The notes under the pieces are model-generated. The model was given only the letters and a program-made list of their open reading frames with translations, made no database searches and was not told the origin of the DNA. A stretch of DNA of 64,000 nt from contig NC_090444.1 of NCBI RefSeq assembly GCF_031143425.1, positions 59,887,533-59,951,532 of the forward strand, written 5' to 3'. The DNA is from Pleurodeles waltl (Eukaryota; Chordata; Amphibia; Caudata; Salamandridae). Shown piece after piece: positions 11,773 through 21,394 of this stretch. The position numbers were made by a program, and so were the translations under genes. How positions within the stretch are numbered: the stretch's first letter is position 1; each line of letters starts with the position of its first letter.

Positions 11773-12116
11773 CAGTGCTTAATTTGTGCTTGTTATTTCT
11801 GCTGCTGAGCACCAGCACTTATTTTTGAGGGCCGGGGCTTATTCTTCTGCCTCAAGCATTTGCTGCGAGCAAAAGACACATATGGGAAAGACGGAGGAAG
11901 AGAAAAACGAAAAAGCGTCACAAAGGGAGAAAGCAGGAAGCTGCAAGAGTGAGCTGAAGGGGCAGGGAGTGGCTGTAAATGGATTAAAGAGGCCAGAGAT
12001 TGCTTCAGAATTACGCTGCCTCAGTATTCGGTGCTCGCACATTTAATTGCAGAAGCAGCGTGTTTTACAGGAGGGCTTTGGGCACCAGCACGTTTTTATT
12101 TTCAAATTAAGCACTG
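11773..12116 (+). mobile_element. hAT-type MITE (344 bp), perfect 8-bp TSD
   Basis: The ends CAGTGCTTAATTTG and CAAATTAAGCACTG form a perfect 14-bp terminal inverted repeat, flanked on both sides by ACCCATAC (11,765-11,772 and 12,117-12,124). An 8-bp TSD with CAGTG-type ends is characteristic of hAT transposons. There is no transposase frame, so it is non-autonomous. A second copy in the opposite orientation is at 28,301-28,615. Confidence 0.9.
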
Positions 12117-12982
12117 ACCCATACTGATGTGAAACCGGATCCGGTGGGGGACACCCCGCTCTCATATGTCCTCCCCTTGGGTATACCGAAGGACACTGCC
12201 GACATTCAGACATTATCCACTAATTGCTGGGCATGGGCGAAACTCCGTTGATGCTTGGGTGGGAGTTTACTTTATTCTCCTGCAGTTCTTCTGACACATA
12301 ACCCATGGCTTCCTCTCACTAGTACAGCACACACTAGGAACGTTTCAGCTGTGCACAGTAGAGGACCTGTTCTTGGGAGGGCGTTACCACCTAAGCGGAT
12401 ACTGGCTGACCTACATGGACCGCTTCATACTCTGACAACTTCATAATACAAGGCAGACTTCCATCTTATCCACTGGAGCCGCAGACTCCAGTAATTAACT
12501 CCATGAGGGGACGAGACTGGTCAATCATTGACATTAGCGTCCACATTATAAGTTTTTGTTCGCGCATACATCACCCCACAGTGCCTGGCTAGAACTGATC
12601 CCACACCACTGTCCCAAAAGCAAGGCTGATAATACAGATTTCATACACCGAACCTGGAACTGCCCAACTATTCAAAAGTACTGGGCAAAACTTCTTACCC
12701 GTATCTCCACCATGAGTGACTCTAGACTCATTCTTGATCCCCTACAGATCCTGGTTGGCTACGTCAAGGATGTCCCACCTGGCACAAGCAGATTCACCCC
12801 ATAGCTCTGCGAATTGCTCAGCAAAGGCTGGCGATGTGCTGGGGAAGTGGGATTGCCTCACTGACTCAGACTGGTCAAAGGGTTTGATTTATTGCGACAG
12901 CACAAGTGAAGTGTGTGCCTCCCTGCAACCCCCGCATCACGGCCCAAAGACATCTAGCACCCACTCCACCCCCTAACGCCAC

Positions 12983-13440
12983 CATGTGTGTGCTGTATCT
13001 AAGATACGGTGTACCATGGCGGTAGATAGGGGAACCAGCGTCAACATTTTTTACGCTAGTATGGAGCTTTGCAGGATTAGTGTAAAAAATGTTGGCGCTA
13101 CTCCTGCGAAGACCATTGAGGCCCATTGTAACCAATGGTGTGCCTCTTTTTAACTGCTCTGAGCAGGCATTAAAAGTGCAGAAACAAATGATGCAAATTA
13201 ATATCTTAGATTTCTTTGCGCCATTTTTCAGCGCCACTAAAGGGGGAACGCCCCTTTTGCATACATTAGGCCTGGCGCAGGCATAATGCAGCACTAAGGG
13301 TTACAAAGTGGTGCAATGCATGCATTGCCCCACTTTGTAAATTTGGCGCAGCGGTTTTCACCTTGTTGAGCCACATTAGAATAAGACAAATGCAGCTAAT
13401 GTGGCGCAAGGAGGCGCTAGGGGCTCTTAAATCTGCCCCC
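12983..13440 (-). repeat. Interspersed repeat ending in a GGGGCAGATTTAAGAGCCCC palindrome
   Basis: The right end, read on the minus strand, starts GGGGGGCAGATTTAAGAG, then has GCGCC-rich blocks (AGGCGCTAGG, TTGGCGCAG, CAGCGCCAC) typical of amphibian MITE-like repeats. The left end lacks the matching inverted end, so it is probably truncated where it meets the L1 3' end. The family is not certain. Confidence 0.35.
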
Positions 13441-14107
13441 CAATTTTTTTTTTAAGTATTATTTTTCAGATTCAGCAAATCACACATGCCTTTCAGAAAA
13501 CTAGGCACCCGAAAGAAACAAATGAGACACAAAAGACAAATAATTGTACCACACCAGATGCAGTGCTCGATATTGCGTGTCCATTCTTGTTCCTGTGTGA
13601 GTTGTTGCCCCATCACAATGTGGCCACCAACAAATGAAGTACCATTGCAAATTCAGATATTAACGACAAAATTATACTTAAACGTAGGTTCATCAGTGCC
13701 AGAGTACTTGGAATATATGTGTCTGTTGCCTTACAACAATCCAGACTGCTGCTCAAATATCCCATGGTGCTGCTAGAAACATAATGCTCTATGTGCCAAA
13801 CCATCTATCAGGAATAGAGCTAAATAAAGGGATGCTCTGGGCAACAATGGCTGCTAACACATGACTGGGATGTTTAATTATTCCTAGAGCTGCTCATGGG
13901 GTCATGGGTAGTGGCTATTAAGATTCCAGCCTTTTTCACAGAGCTTGTGGGTCAAGCAGCACTTCGGTTCCACTGGATTACAAATATGGTCTTGCTGGTG
14001 TCCACAGCATCCCACACACTACAGTGTAAACTTCCAAGCTGCCACAACATACTTGGCATGGGTCAGAGCAATGATGGAGGAACACAGCTACAAACTCTTG
14101 CAACTAG
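13441..14107. other. No gene recognised; target of the Tc1 insertion
   Basis: A short T-run at 13,444 is followed by AT-rich sequence with no recognisable coding or repeat structure. The Tc1 element is inserted at a TA at its right end. Confidence 0.3.
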
Positions 14108-14109
14108 TA

Positions 14110-15666
14110 CAGGGAGTGCAGAATTATTAGGCAAGTTGTATTTTTGAGGATTAATTTTATTATTGAACAACAACCATGTTCTCAATGAACCCAAAAAACT
14201 CATTAATATCAAAGCTGAATATTTTTGGAAGTAGTTTTTAGTTTGTTTTTAGTTTTAGCTATGTTAGGGGGATATCTGTGTGTGCAGGTGACTATTACTG
14301 TGCATAATTATTAGGCAACTTAACAAAAAAAAAATATATACCCATTTCAATTATTTATTATTACCAGTGAAACCAATATAACATCTCAACATTCACAAAT
14401 ATACATTTCTGACATTCAAAAACAAAACAAAAACAAATCAGGGACCAATATAGCCACCTTTCTTTGCAAGGACACTCAAAAGCCTGCCATCCATGGATTC
14501 TGTCAGTGTTTTGATCTGTTCACCATCAACATTGCGTGCAGCAGCAACCACAGCCTCCCAGACACTGTTCAGAGAGGTGTACTGTTTTCCCTCCTTGTAA
14601 ATCTCACATTTGATGATGGACCACAGGTTCTCAATGGGGTTCAGATCAGGTGAACAAGGAGGCCATGTCATTAGATTTCCTTCTTTTATACCCTTTCTTG
14701 CCAGCCACGCTGTGGAGTACTTGGACGCGTGTGATGGAGCATTGTCCTGCATGAAAATCATGTTTTTCTTGAAGGATGCAGACTTCTTCCTGTACCACTG
14801 CTTGAAGAAGGTGTCTTCCAGGAACTGGCAGTAGGACTGGGAGTTGAGCTTGACTCCATCCTCAACCCGAAAAGGCCCCACAAGCTCATCTTTGATGATA
14901 CCAGCCCAAACCAGTACTCCACCTCCACCTTGCTGGCGTCTGAGTCGGACTGGAGCTCTCTGCCCTTTACCAATCCAGCCACGGGCCCATCCATCTGGCC
15001 CATCAAGACTCACTCTCATTTCATCAGTCCATAAAACCTTAGAAAAATCATTCTTGAGATATTTATTGGCCCAGTCTTGACGTTTCAGCTTGTGTGTCTT
15101 GTTCAGTGGTGGTCGTCTTTCAGCCTTTCTTACCTTGGCCATGTCTCTGAGTATTGCACACCTTGTGCTTTTGGGCACTCCAGTGATGTTGCAGCTCTGA
15201 AATATGGCCAAACTGGTGGCAAGTGGCATCGTGGCAGCTGCACGCTTGACTTTTCTCAGTTCATGGGCAGTTATTTTGCGCCTTGGTTTTTCCACACGCT
15301 TCTTGCGACCCTGTTGACTATTTTGAATGAAACGCTTGATTGTTCGATGATCACGCTTCAGAAGCTTTGCAATTTTAAGAGTGCTGCATCCCTTTGCAAG
15401 ATATCTCACTATTTTTGACTTTTCGGAGCCTGTCAAGTCCTTCTTTTGACCCATTTTGCCAAAGGAAAGGAAGTTGCCTAATAATTATGCACACCTGATA
15501 TAGGGTGTTGATGTCATTAGACCACACCCCTTCTCATTACAGAGATGCACATCACCTAATATGCTTAATTGGTAGTAGGCTTTCGAGCCTATACAGCTTG
15601 GAGTAAGACAACATGCATAAAGAGGTGGTCAAAATACTCATTTGCCTAATAATTCTGCACTCCCTG
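14110..15666 (-). mobile_element. Full-length Tc1/mariner element, IR/DR type, TA target duplication
   Basis: The outer ends are CAGGGAGTGCAGAATTATTA and its complement at 15,647-15,666, flanked by TA on both sides (14,108-14,109; 15,667-15,668). A second pair of inverted motifs lies inside: TGCATAATTATTAGGCAAC at 14,301-14,319 and its exact complement at 15,473-15,491. Each end thus has two copies of an ATTATTAGGCAA site roughly 170-185 bp apart, the IR/DR layout known from Sleeping Beauty-type Tc1 elements. The ends are nearly perfect, so the insertion looks young compared with its surroundings. Confidence 0.95.
14438..15454 (-). CDS. Tc1-like DD37E transposase, apparently intact (338 aa)
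   Basis: This is a cut-and-paste transposase that binds the element ends and inserts at TA. The N-terminus (residues 1-120) holds paired-type helix-turn-helix segments (KIVRYLAKGCSTLKIAKLL, then GVPKSTRCAILRD) with a basic GRKKRVEKPRRK linker between them. The DDE core is complete: WTDE for the first Asp, MQDNAPSH for the second, and PDLNPIENLW for the Glu. I count 37 residues between the second Asp and the Glu, so DD37E rather than the Tc1-standard DD34E. That spacing matches the TRT group of vertebrate Tc1-like elements. A glycine-rich RRQQGGGG box precedes the second Asp. Length is normal and there is no internal stop. The ATG at 15,454 lies just inside the inner inverted repeat. Confidence 0.95.
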   Translation of the reverse strand: MGQKKDLTGSEKSKIVRYLAKGCSTLKIAKLLKRDHRTIKRFIQNSQQGRKKRVEKPRRKITAHELRKVKRAAATMPLATSLAIFQSCNITGVPKSTRCAILRDMAKVRKAERRPPLNKTHKLKRQDWANKYLKNDFSKVLWTDEMRVSLDGPDGWARGWIGKGQRAPVRLRRQQGGGGVLVWAGIIKDELVGPFRVEDGVKLNSQSYCQFLEDTFFKQWYRKKSASFKKNMIFMQDNAPSHASKYSTAWLARKGIKEGNLMTWPPCSPDLNPIENLWSIIKCEIYKEGKQYTSLNSVWEAVVAAARNVDGEQIKTLTESMDGRLLSVLAKKGGYIGP

Positions 15667-15715
15667 TATATAAACATTTTATTGCCAATTAATTTATACC
15701 AACCAATATCACCTG

Positions 15716-16018
15716 AACGGAGTTTGGAAAAAATATTGAGTCGAAAATATCGTGTGGACAAAATATCAAGTCAAGAATATCAAGGGCAAGAATATTGTGA
15801 AGGTAAGTTTCAATGGGAAAGCAAAGTTTTACTATACTTAGCTCCACATATGTGTACCATGACGATGTATATATCTTCAAGGTATGTAGATGTGCAGTTA
15901 AGAATAGCAAATCTATAGTTATCCATTTGCACCTACCTTGTCGATATTGTGATCCTCAATATTTTTGACACTATATTATGTCCGCACAATATTTTTGTCC
16001 TCCATATTCTGTCAGTGA
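15716..16018. repeat. Foldback (large imperfect palindrome)
   Basis: The left arm at about 15,735-15,815 (blocks AAAATATCGTGTGGACAAAA, AGAATATTGTGAAGGTAAG) is matched in reverse by 15,930-16,010 (CTACCTTGTCGATATTGTG, TATGTCCGCACAATATTTTT). Arms of about 80 bp with roughly 70 per cent identity flank a loop of about 115 bp. It looks like an old MITE or foldback. No clear TSD was found. Confidence 0.6.
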
Positions 16019-16249
16019 TCCACCTGAACAATGGAGCTGAAAATGTTTCTAGGTCCAGTTTATGCAAGAAGTCTTCATCATACCCATATCGATTATAATG
16101 AGCATTAACATAGGTAAGTAACTTATTTATTTCGGAGACTATCCTCACCTGAGGCCAGGGCAGGACCCTGCAGGAACGGGTATCTATTAGAAATGGCATC
16201 TTTGGTCATGATGTCAACCACACAAATTGCCTTGTTACAAAAGGGGGAC

Positions 16250-16568
16250 AAGCAGCTGAATCCCATAGGATACACATATTCTGGAAGAAGTGTGGACCAT
16301 AGAATAAACATATTTTGGAAGAGGTGTGGCCCATGGGATAAACATATTCTCAAAGAGGCATGTTAGAAAAGGGAGGAATGCAACTGAAGCCCATAGGATA
16401 AACATATTCTGGAAGAGGTGTGGACCATAGGAAAAACATTTTGGAAGAAGTGTGGACCACAGGATAAACATATCCTGGAAGAGGTGTGGACCATAGGACA
16501 AACATTTTGGAAGAAGTGTGGACAACAGGATAAACATATTCTGCAAGAGGTGTGGTCCATAATGGGGC
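16250..16568. repeat. Minisatellite, about 36-bp unit
   Basis: At least seven imperfect units contain GGATAAACATATTCTGG, AAGAGGTGTGG and ACCATAGG; alternate units use AACATTTTGGAAGAAGTGTG. Its minus-strand open frames (His-Thr-Ser-Ser-Arg repeats) are products of the repeat, not genes. Confidence 0.9.
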
Positions 16569-16641
16569 ATTTGAACTAGAGGTTGGATATCTATCAAGGA
16601 GCACAAGAGGCCATCATGTATGATTTTCTGTCTGGCGCATA

Positions 16642-17213
16642 GGGGGTCATTACGAGTCTGGCAGATGGAAACATCCGTCTGCCAAACTTCCGACGAGGAG
16701 ACAGCTAAGGTGCTGGCGGGCTCCCCGCCGGCCCATTACACGTTTTCCACTTGGCTGACAGGCAGAAGCCAAGGTTTCCGCTGGTCAGGCCAGTGGAAAA
16801 CATGTGGCGGAACTGGACTCGGCTCCAAATGGAGCCAACTCCAATGCTGTCACACAGGGGGCCTCCCTGGCACTCTTGGAATGCACACTGTCGTGGGCAG
16901 GGCAGGGTCTCCCCTGTGCCCCCTGCATTTGTTCTCCTCCAGCCTTATCATGGTGGTGAAATTGCCATGAAAAGGCTGGTGGAGAACAAGGTTGTATTCA
17001 GCAGGGCGGCGCTGAGTACAGCCCCTCACTGGCTGATTACAACCAAGATCACAGTCAGCTCGTTGGGATCTTGGATTCTGGCAGTGACGGCAGTAGGTTG
17101 GCGGGTCTGCCCGCTAACCTCATAATGTGGCAGTAGGACCGCCACAGCCACAGAGGTCCGACAGCTACCGCAAGTCTGGCGGTCTTGTGACTGCCACACT
17201 CGTAATCTGGCCC
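16642..17213. mobile_element. PIF/Harbinger-like MITE (572 bp)
   Basis: The left end GGGGGTCATTACGAGTCTGG and the complement of the right end (GGGCCAGATTACGAGTGTGG) form a roughly 20-bp imperfect terminal inverted repeat. ATA flanks both sides (16,639-16,641; 17,214-17,216), a 3-bp TSD consistent with Harbinger. It has no transposase. Confidence 0.65.
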
Positions 17214-17216
17214 ATA

Positions 17217-19842
17217 GTCAGAACCCAAAGACTGAAAGTTCAATAACTTAGGTCATAAGTAAAATGAGAGATGTTTGGGTTTAAATGGTTAGATTTCAAA
17301 TTATTTTACAATTACTTAACTACGTAATAGTAAGCAACAGTTTTGAAAATTGGTGGAGGCATCACAAGCAATACCAGTGAAAGACATTTGCAGCACCAAC
17401 ACTTGTACCACCATACATCCAGCAAGGTGCTGCTAACCAAGACTTGCCAGTAGTAACTTCTGGCATCTTTTTTGGACCTGGCTGGGCTGCCTGTGGAACC
17501 TTAGAAGGACTGATCCAGCACCCACGGGGTCTGACTAGATGTTTGAAAATGGATCAGTGGTAAGGGCAGGTAAGTACCTACACTTAGCAATAGGCCACTA
17601 ACCTCCACTTAGGACCAGTCAGGGCTCAATAAATTAAACCTGCCTCAACCCTTGGTAGCTTGGCAACGAGCGACAAGGCTTAATTTAGGAGACTAGTGTG
17701 TAAAGCATTTTAAAATCACAAAACAGTAAATAAGTAAAACACAAAACATAATAAAAATCCAACACCAAGTTATAATAGTAGAGTATATGTTTATCTTTAA
17801 AATGACACCAAAATGAATAAAATCGGATAAGGGGAACCAGAGATATGATTTTTTAAAGAATTACTGTTTTCTAGCACTTAGAAATGAAAAGCGCCAATCT
17901 GGTCATCTGGTTGCACTTCGACGAGGTCAAAGTCTTAAGGCCAACCGGGATGGAGCCCTGCCCAGCTACTGCAAGCGGGGGGCCTTGGTCAAAAGTTTAC
18001 CTTCGGACTTAGTAATTTTCTTGAAGATTTTCTTCAGCGGGACGAAGTCACCAGTCCGATCCGACCTTCCTGGAGCCATTCCTCGGATATGCACCGCGGG
18101 AGCCCTCAGTGAAGATTTCTACGTTTGGACTTAGGCAATTTTTTAAGATGAAAATCCTTTGACCAGGACGAACCTGAATCTTGAGCCTACGTCCCTGAAG
18201 CCCTCTTCAGATATTCTGCTCGGGAGGCCCCGGTCAACTTTCTACGTTCGGACTTAGTCACTTTTTCTGAGATTTTCTTCAGCGGAACGAACCTGCAAGT
18301 CAGGCCAGGTTGCGGTTGAGGCAAGCCAGCTAGAGTTGCCGCGGCAGGTCAGTCCCTTTTTGGAGCTTTTTTCCAAAAAGGTCTCCAAGGTTCTGGATCT
18401 TCTTCCATAAGGTCTTTTAAGGTTCTTTTGGAGTCCACAGCTACCACAAAGGTTCCAGAACCTCTGAGTTGCTCCTTGAGGGTGCGGACTACAACTCCCA
18501 GAATGCACCTGGCGCAAACTCCAAATTGGCCACTGGACAATGGTCAGTTTCTTCAGGAGTTGGTTCAGGGGACTCTGGTTAGCAATTTTTCACCTGTAGC
18601 AAACTGGGAGTCCCTCCTTGAACCAGTTGAAGCCAGGCAAAGTCCTTCTTGTGGTGAAGCCCAAGTGTGCAGCTGGTGCAGTCTTTCTGAGTGTAGGGTC
18701 TAGGTGCAGGTAGGGGTCCAGCAGGGCAGTCCTGGTTCTCCAATCAAATGCAGGGTCCTCCCCCCTGTGATGACCACTGCTTGGGAAGTATGGCACAAAT
18801 CAATCTCAGGGAGCAACATTCTTCAAAACTCTATCATGGCTGAAACTGATGTGGCTAAAAATCTTAAACACACCCCTCGCCTGCCCTCTACTAATCTAAT
18901 CAAGTGGGCACCTAATTGTCTGGGTTTGCAGGATGTGAGGGAGATGCTGGGTTGCTCCAAATGTCCTTCCCTGCCTTTGAAGACCAGTTTGGCAGCCCTT
19001 CCTGCTTCCCCATCTGCTGAGGTAGATCTATCCCCCAGGCACATCTCTTTGTGTTCAGCCCAGGCCACTTCACACCCCATCAAGGCAGCCTGGCCAGGGT
19101 GCCAGAGGCTGGCCAATCAGAGAAGAGCACTACAGAGCTGAAGTTAGCAACTTTTCAGATAGAGTTTACAACTCTTTACCTGAACTAGTTATATTAAATC
19201 CAACAATTGTAAGATATGGTGTTTATTATAACAATTAATTTGATACCAAACTTGATGTATTTGACACTGAAGGGGACTTTCTTAATTAAAATAAAGTCTC
19301 CCCATTTTACCCATTTTAGCCTATGGAGGCCATTCACTACAGCGAGGGAAAAACAAATTTGGCTGTTTTACCTCACCAGGGCTTATAAACCTATTTTTAT
19401 AAGGTCCCTTCTTATAGTTACATATCACCCAACCGTAGGGGCACATAGGGCACATCTTAGGGGTGACTTACATGTAAAAATAAGGCAGTTTAACACTTTG
19501 GAAGTATTTTTAATTCCAAAGTCGAATTTGAATTTAACTTTACTTTAAAAACAGCCAGCAAGGCAGCCCTGCCTTTAAAATTACCCTGGGCACCTCAGCA
19601 GTGCACTAACTATGCTGAGATCCCTAAACCTACATGCCCTACCATATACTAGGGACTTATAGGTATGTTGACATAGCCAGTTATAATTAGCCTAATTGGC
19701 CTATTCATTTTACACAGAGAACAAGCCCTGGGACTGGTTAGCAGTACCCAGGGCACCATCAGAGTCAGGAAAACACCAGCAAAAAGTGAAAAATGGGGGC
19801 AAAAAGTTAGGGGGCCTCTGCAATCAACCCTGTTTTCTCACA
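17217..19842 (-). repeat. LTR-like repeat, minus orientation, left boundary uncertain
   Basis: On the minus strand the right end starts TGTGAGAAAACAGGG. A CCCTGGGTACTGCTAACCAG motif and a CTATAAGTCCCTAGTATATG block follow in the order seen in the 3-kb LTRs at 21.4 and 45.0 kb. I place the minus-strand 5' end at 19,842. The other end may lie near 17,360-17,580. No pol sequence accompanies it. Confidence 0.45.
17990..18300. repeat. Three imperfect ~125-bp tandem units
   Basis: The block CGGACTTAGTAATTTTCTTG near 18,004 recurs near 18,126 and 18,247 with changes, each followed by GAAGATTTTCTTCAGCGGGA-like sequence and a CGAA block. It lies inside the LTR-like repeat and may be regulatory repeats of that LTR. 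Confidence 0.6.
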
Positions 19843-21394
19843 CCAGACCTTCGGATAGCGCTACTGATCATTGTCCCAGGATCCTTGGAGTAGGTGGACA
19901 ACAGCAGCAGCTAACAGGCATTCAGTTGGATTGAATGAGGTTGGGTGGTGCAGTAGATCAGGACAGATCAGTGTAGATAGGTAGATGCTAGGGACCAGCA
20001 GCATCCATACGACAATCAGTCATTGCACATGACTCTGTGACATTTACTGATACTGGGATTGCATCAAGATTTGGCCCTATTGATTTGGTTTCCTTCAGCT
20101 CTTCTTTTCTTGTTTAGCGATACTTCTCTCAGTCTATGACACCTAACTCTTTGGTTTCATCACCTTCACCTCTCTCATTCTCACATAGATTTCCAGCTTC
20201 TATCAAAATGTCATTATAATATCTTCACATTTTCCTCTTACTGTTCTGTCATTTTTCCTTTCATTTTTACTGAAGCTTCTGTTCCTTCCCTCAGTCTTCT
20301 CCTTTTTAAGTCGAGCGTAAGCGTTCGACCTTGTGTATACTTTTAGTATACTTCTAATGGCTTAAAGCGATTTCATTTGTTGGTTGCAGTGTCCTTTAAA
20401 AATTCTTGCTCGCTAGTGGTCAGTTCTGCCTTTTTCTCCCTCCTTTTTCTGTTTCAGAACAGTGACCAACGACTGTATATTCCACTTTGGTTTCTTTATC
20501 TGTTGCTCTTACAGACTATTTTTATCCTTTTGGTGCTCCTCTTTCACTGTGGGTGTTTAAAGCTGGTAGCTGCCTGTGTTTTATTGCAGCATTCCGTTCC
20601 TCCCATCTCCTCCTGTGTCGCTGACCTTTGTTTTGGCTTTATTCCAGTGCTGTCCTTGTTTGCCCTCTGGCTCCTAAAATAAGCTTATTTTACAAAAGAA
20701 AAACCTGGTTGTTTAGTTCACTGCTCATGAAAGCCACAAAATGCCCTTTCTGGTAGACTGTAGCTAAACCTAGAAGGAATGATGTGAAACTTGCTTAGCC
20801 TGCATCACATCTCGAGTCTCTCTCTCTCTCCAGGGCCCCTCCCTGCCAGCACTCACAATATTGCACACAGGGCATTGCTTATCTCCTTTATTGGGGCCAG
20901 AAATCTTCTCCGGCTGATCTGCTTGTTGAAATGCGAGGCAAGAATGCTTGCAAGACTTTTCATTCTGTTAAAATACAAGTAAAATACTTTTCCAGACTTA
21001 TTTTCCAATTTCTATTCAGACGTTTATACAATGCGAGGTAGTGCATTCAACTTGTCTCTCCTCAAGGGCTTGTGATTACTGATGCTCTATCGGCCTTTTA
21101 CAGCACCGTTTGTTGCAAAGTTAGCAAAATGCCACATACATTTAACATGGTTAATTTTTCATCAGTATGCTCCAAATTATATTTATGGTGCCTTATTGCT
21201 AGCTGGCACTCTGTGCACGTTGTGCTCCATTTTCTATTCCTAAGCCCAAATTGATTCTAGTATTAAACATACACTTGCACCTATAGCCATGTTTTTACAT
21301 GTGCTTTCTATGATTTATGTGCTATGAAATGTATGCGCCTTACTGGTCATTCAGTAATAGCAGATTTTTATATACAACTGGCAGAAGTACTATT
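19843..21394. other. No gene recognised
   Basis: AT-rich sequence. The only structure I see is a short palindrome GTCGAGCGTAAGCGTTCGAC at 20,311-20,330, possibly the start of an unclassified repeat running through the T-rich block to about 20,700. Confidence 0.3.

Larger units (their letters stand above)
7160..12880 (+). pseudogene. L1 ORF2 remnant (endonuclease - reverse transcriptase - C-terminal domain)
   Basis: The APE-type endonuclease starts at CMTWNIRGC and reads to DKRITLVNIYA at 7,490; it resumes after the first insertion with a Pro-Asn-Val-Asp-Ser stretch at 9,188. The linker region is open at 9,384-9,719. RT motifs are readable across several frames: APGLDGLTCNFYKAY (about 10,040), SGCLPPTLHEAVVTVLLKP, LMKQIISPIQTGFIPH, a degenerate YVYDS box near 10,700 and SIAGRIAIIKMVVL (about 10,990). 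The downstream part includes LIWVGRRLRIKWDTLTLP (11,650-11,703) and, after the hAT MITE, the HRTWNCPTIQKYW block typical of the L1 C-terminus. In life it would nick target DNA and copy its own RNA. Both catalytic sites are mutated. Confidence 0.85.
6754..12960 (+). mobile_element. L1-type LINE with three nested insertions
   Basis: The order is ORF1 remnant, endonuclease, RT and a C-terminal region, all on the plus strand. Removing three insertions (7,492-9,182; 11,038-11,568; 11,773-12,116) restores continuous L1-like similarity across each site. It is dead: stops and frameshifts run through ORF2, the endonuclease Glu of the Q-E-T motif is Lys (LQKTHL), and the RT YxDD box reads YVYDS. No poly(A) tail is visible. 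It acts as a host for later elements, which gives a relative dating series. Confidence 0.85.

Noticed and set aside
13089..13286. Small frames on both strands at 12.9-13.3 kb
   Set aside because: They fall in an interspersed repeat with palindromic GCGCC blocks.
16235..16606. Repetitive minus-strand protein frame
   Set aside because: Translation of the 36-bp minisatellite; several frames are open at once.
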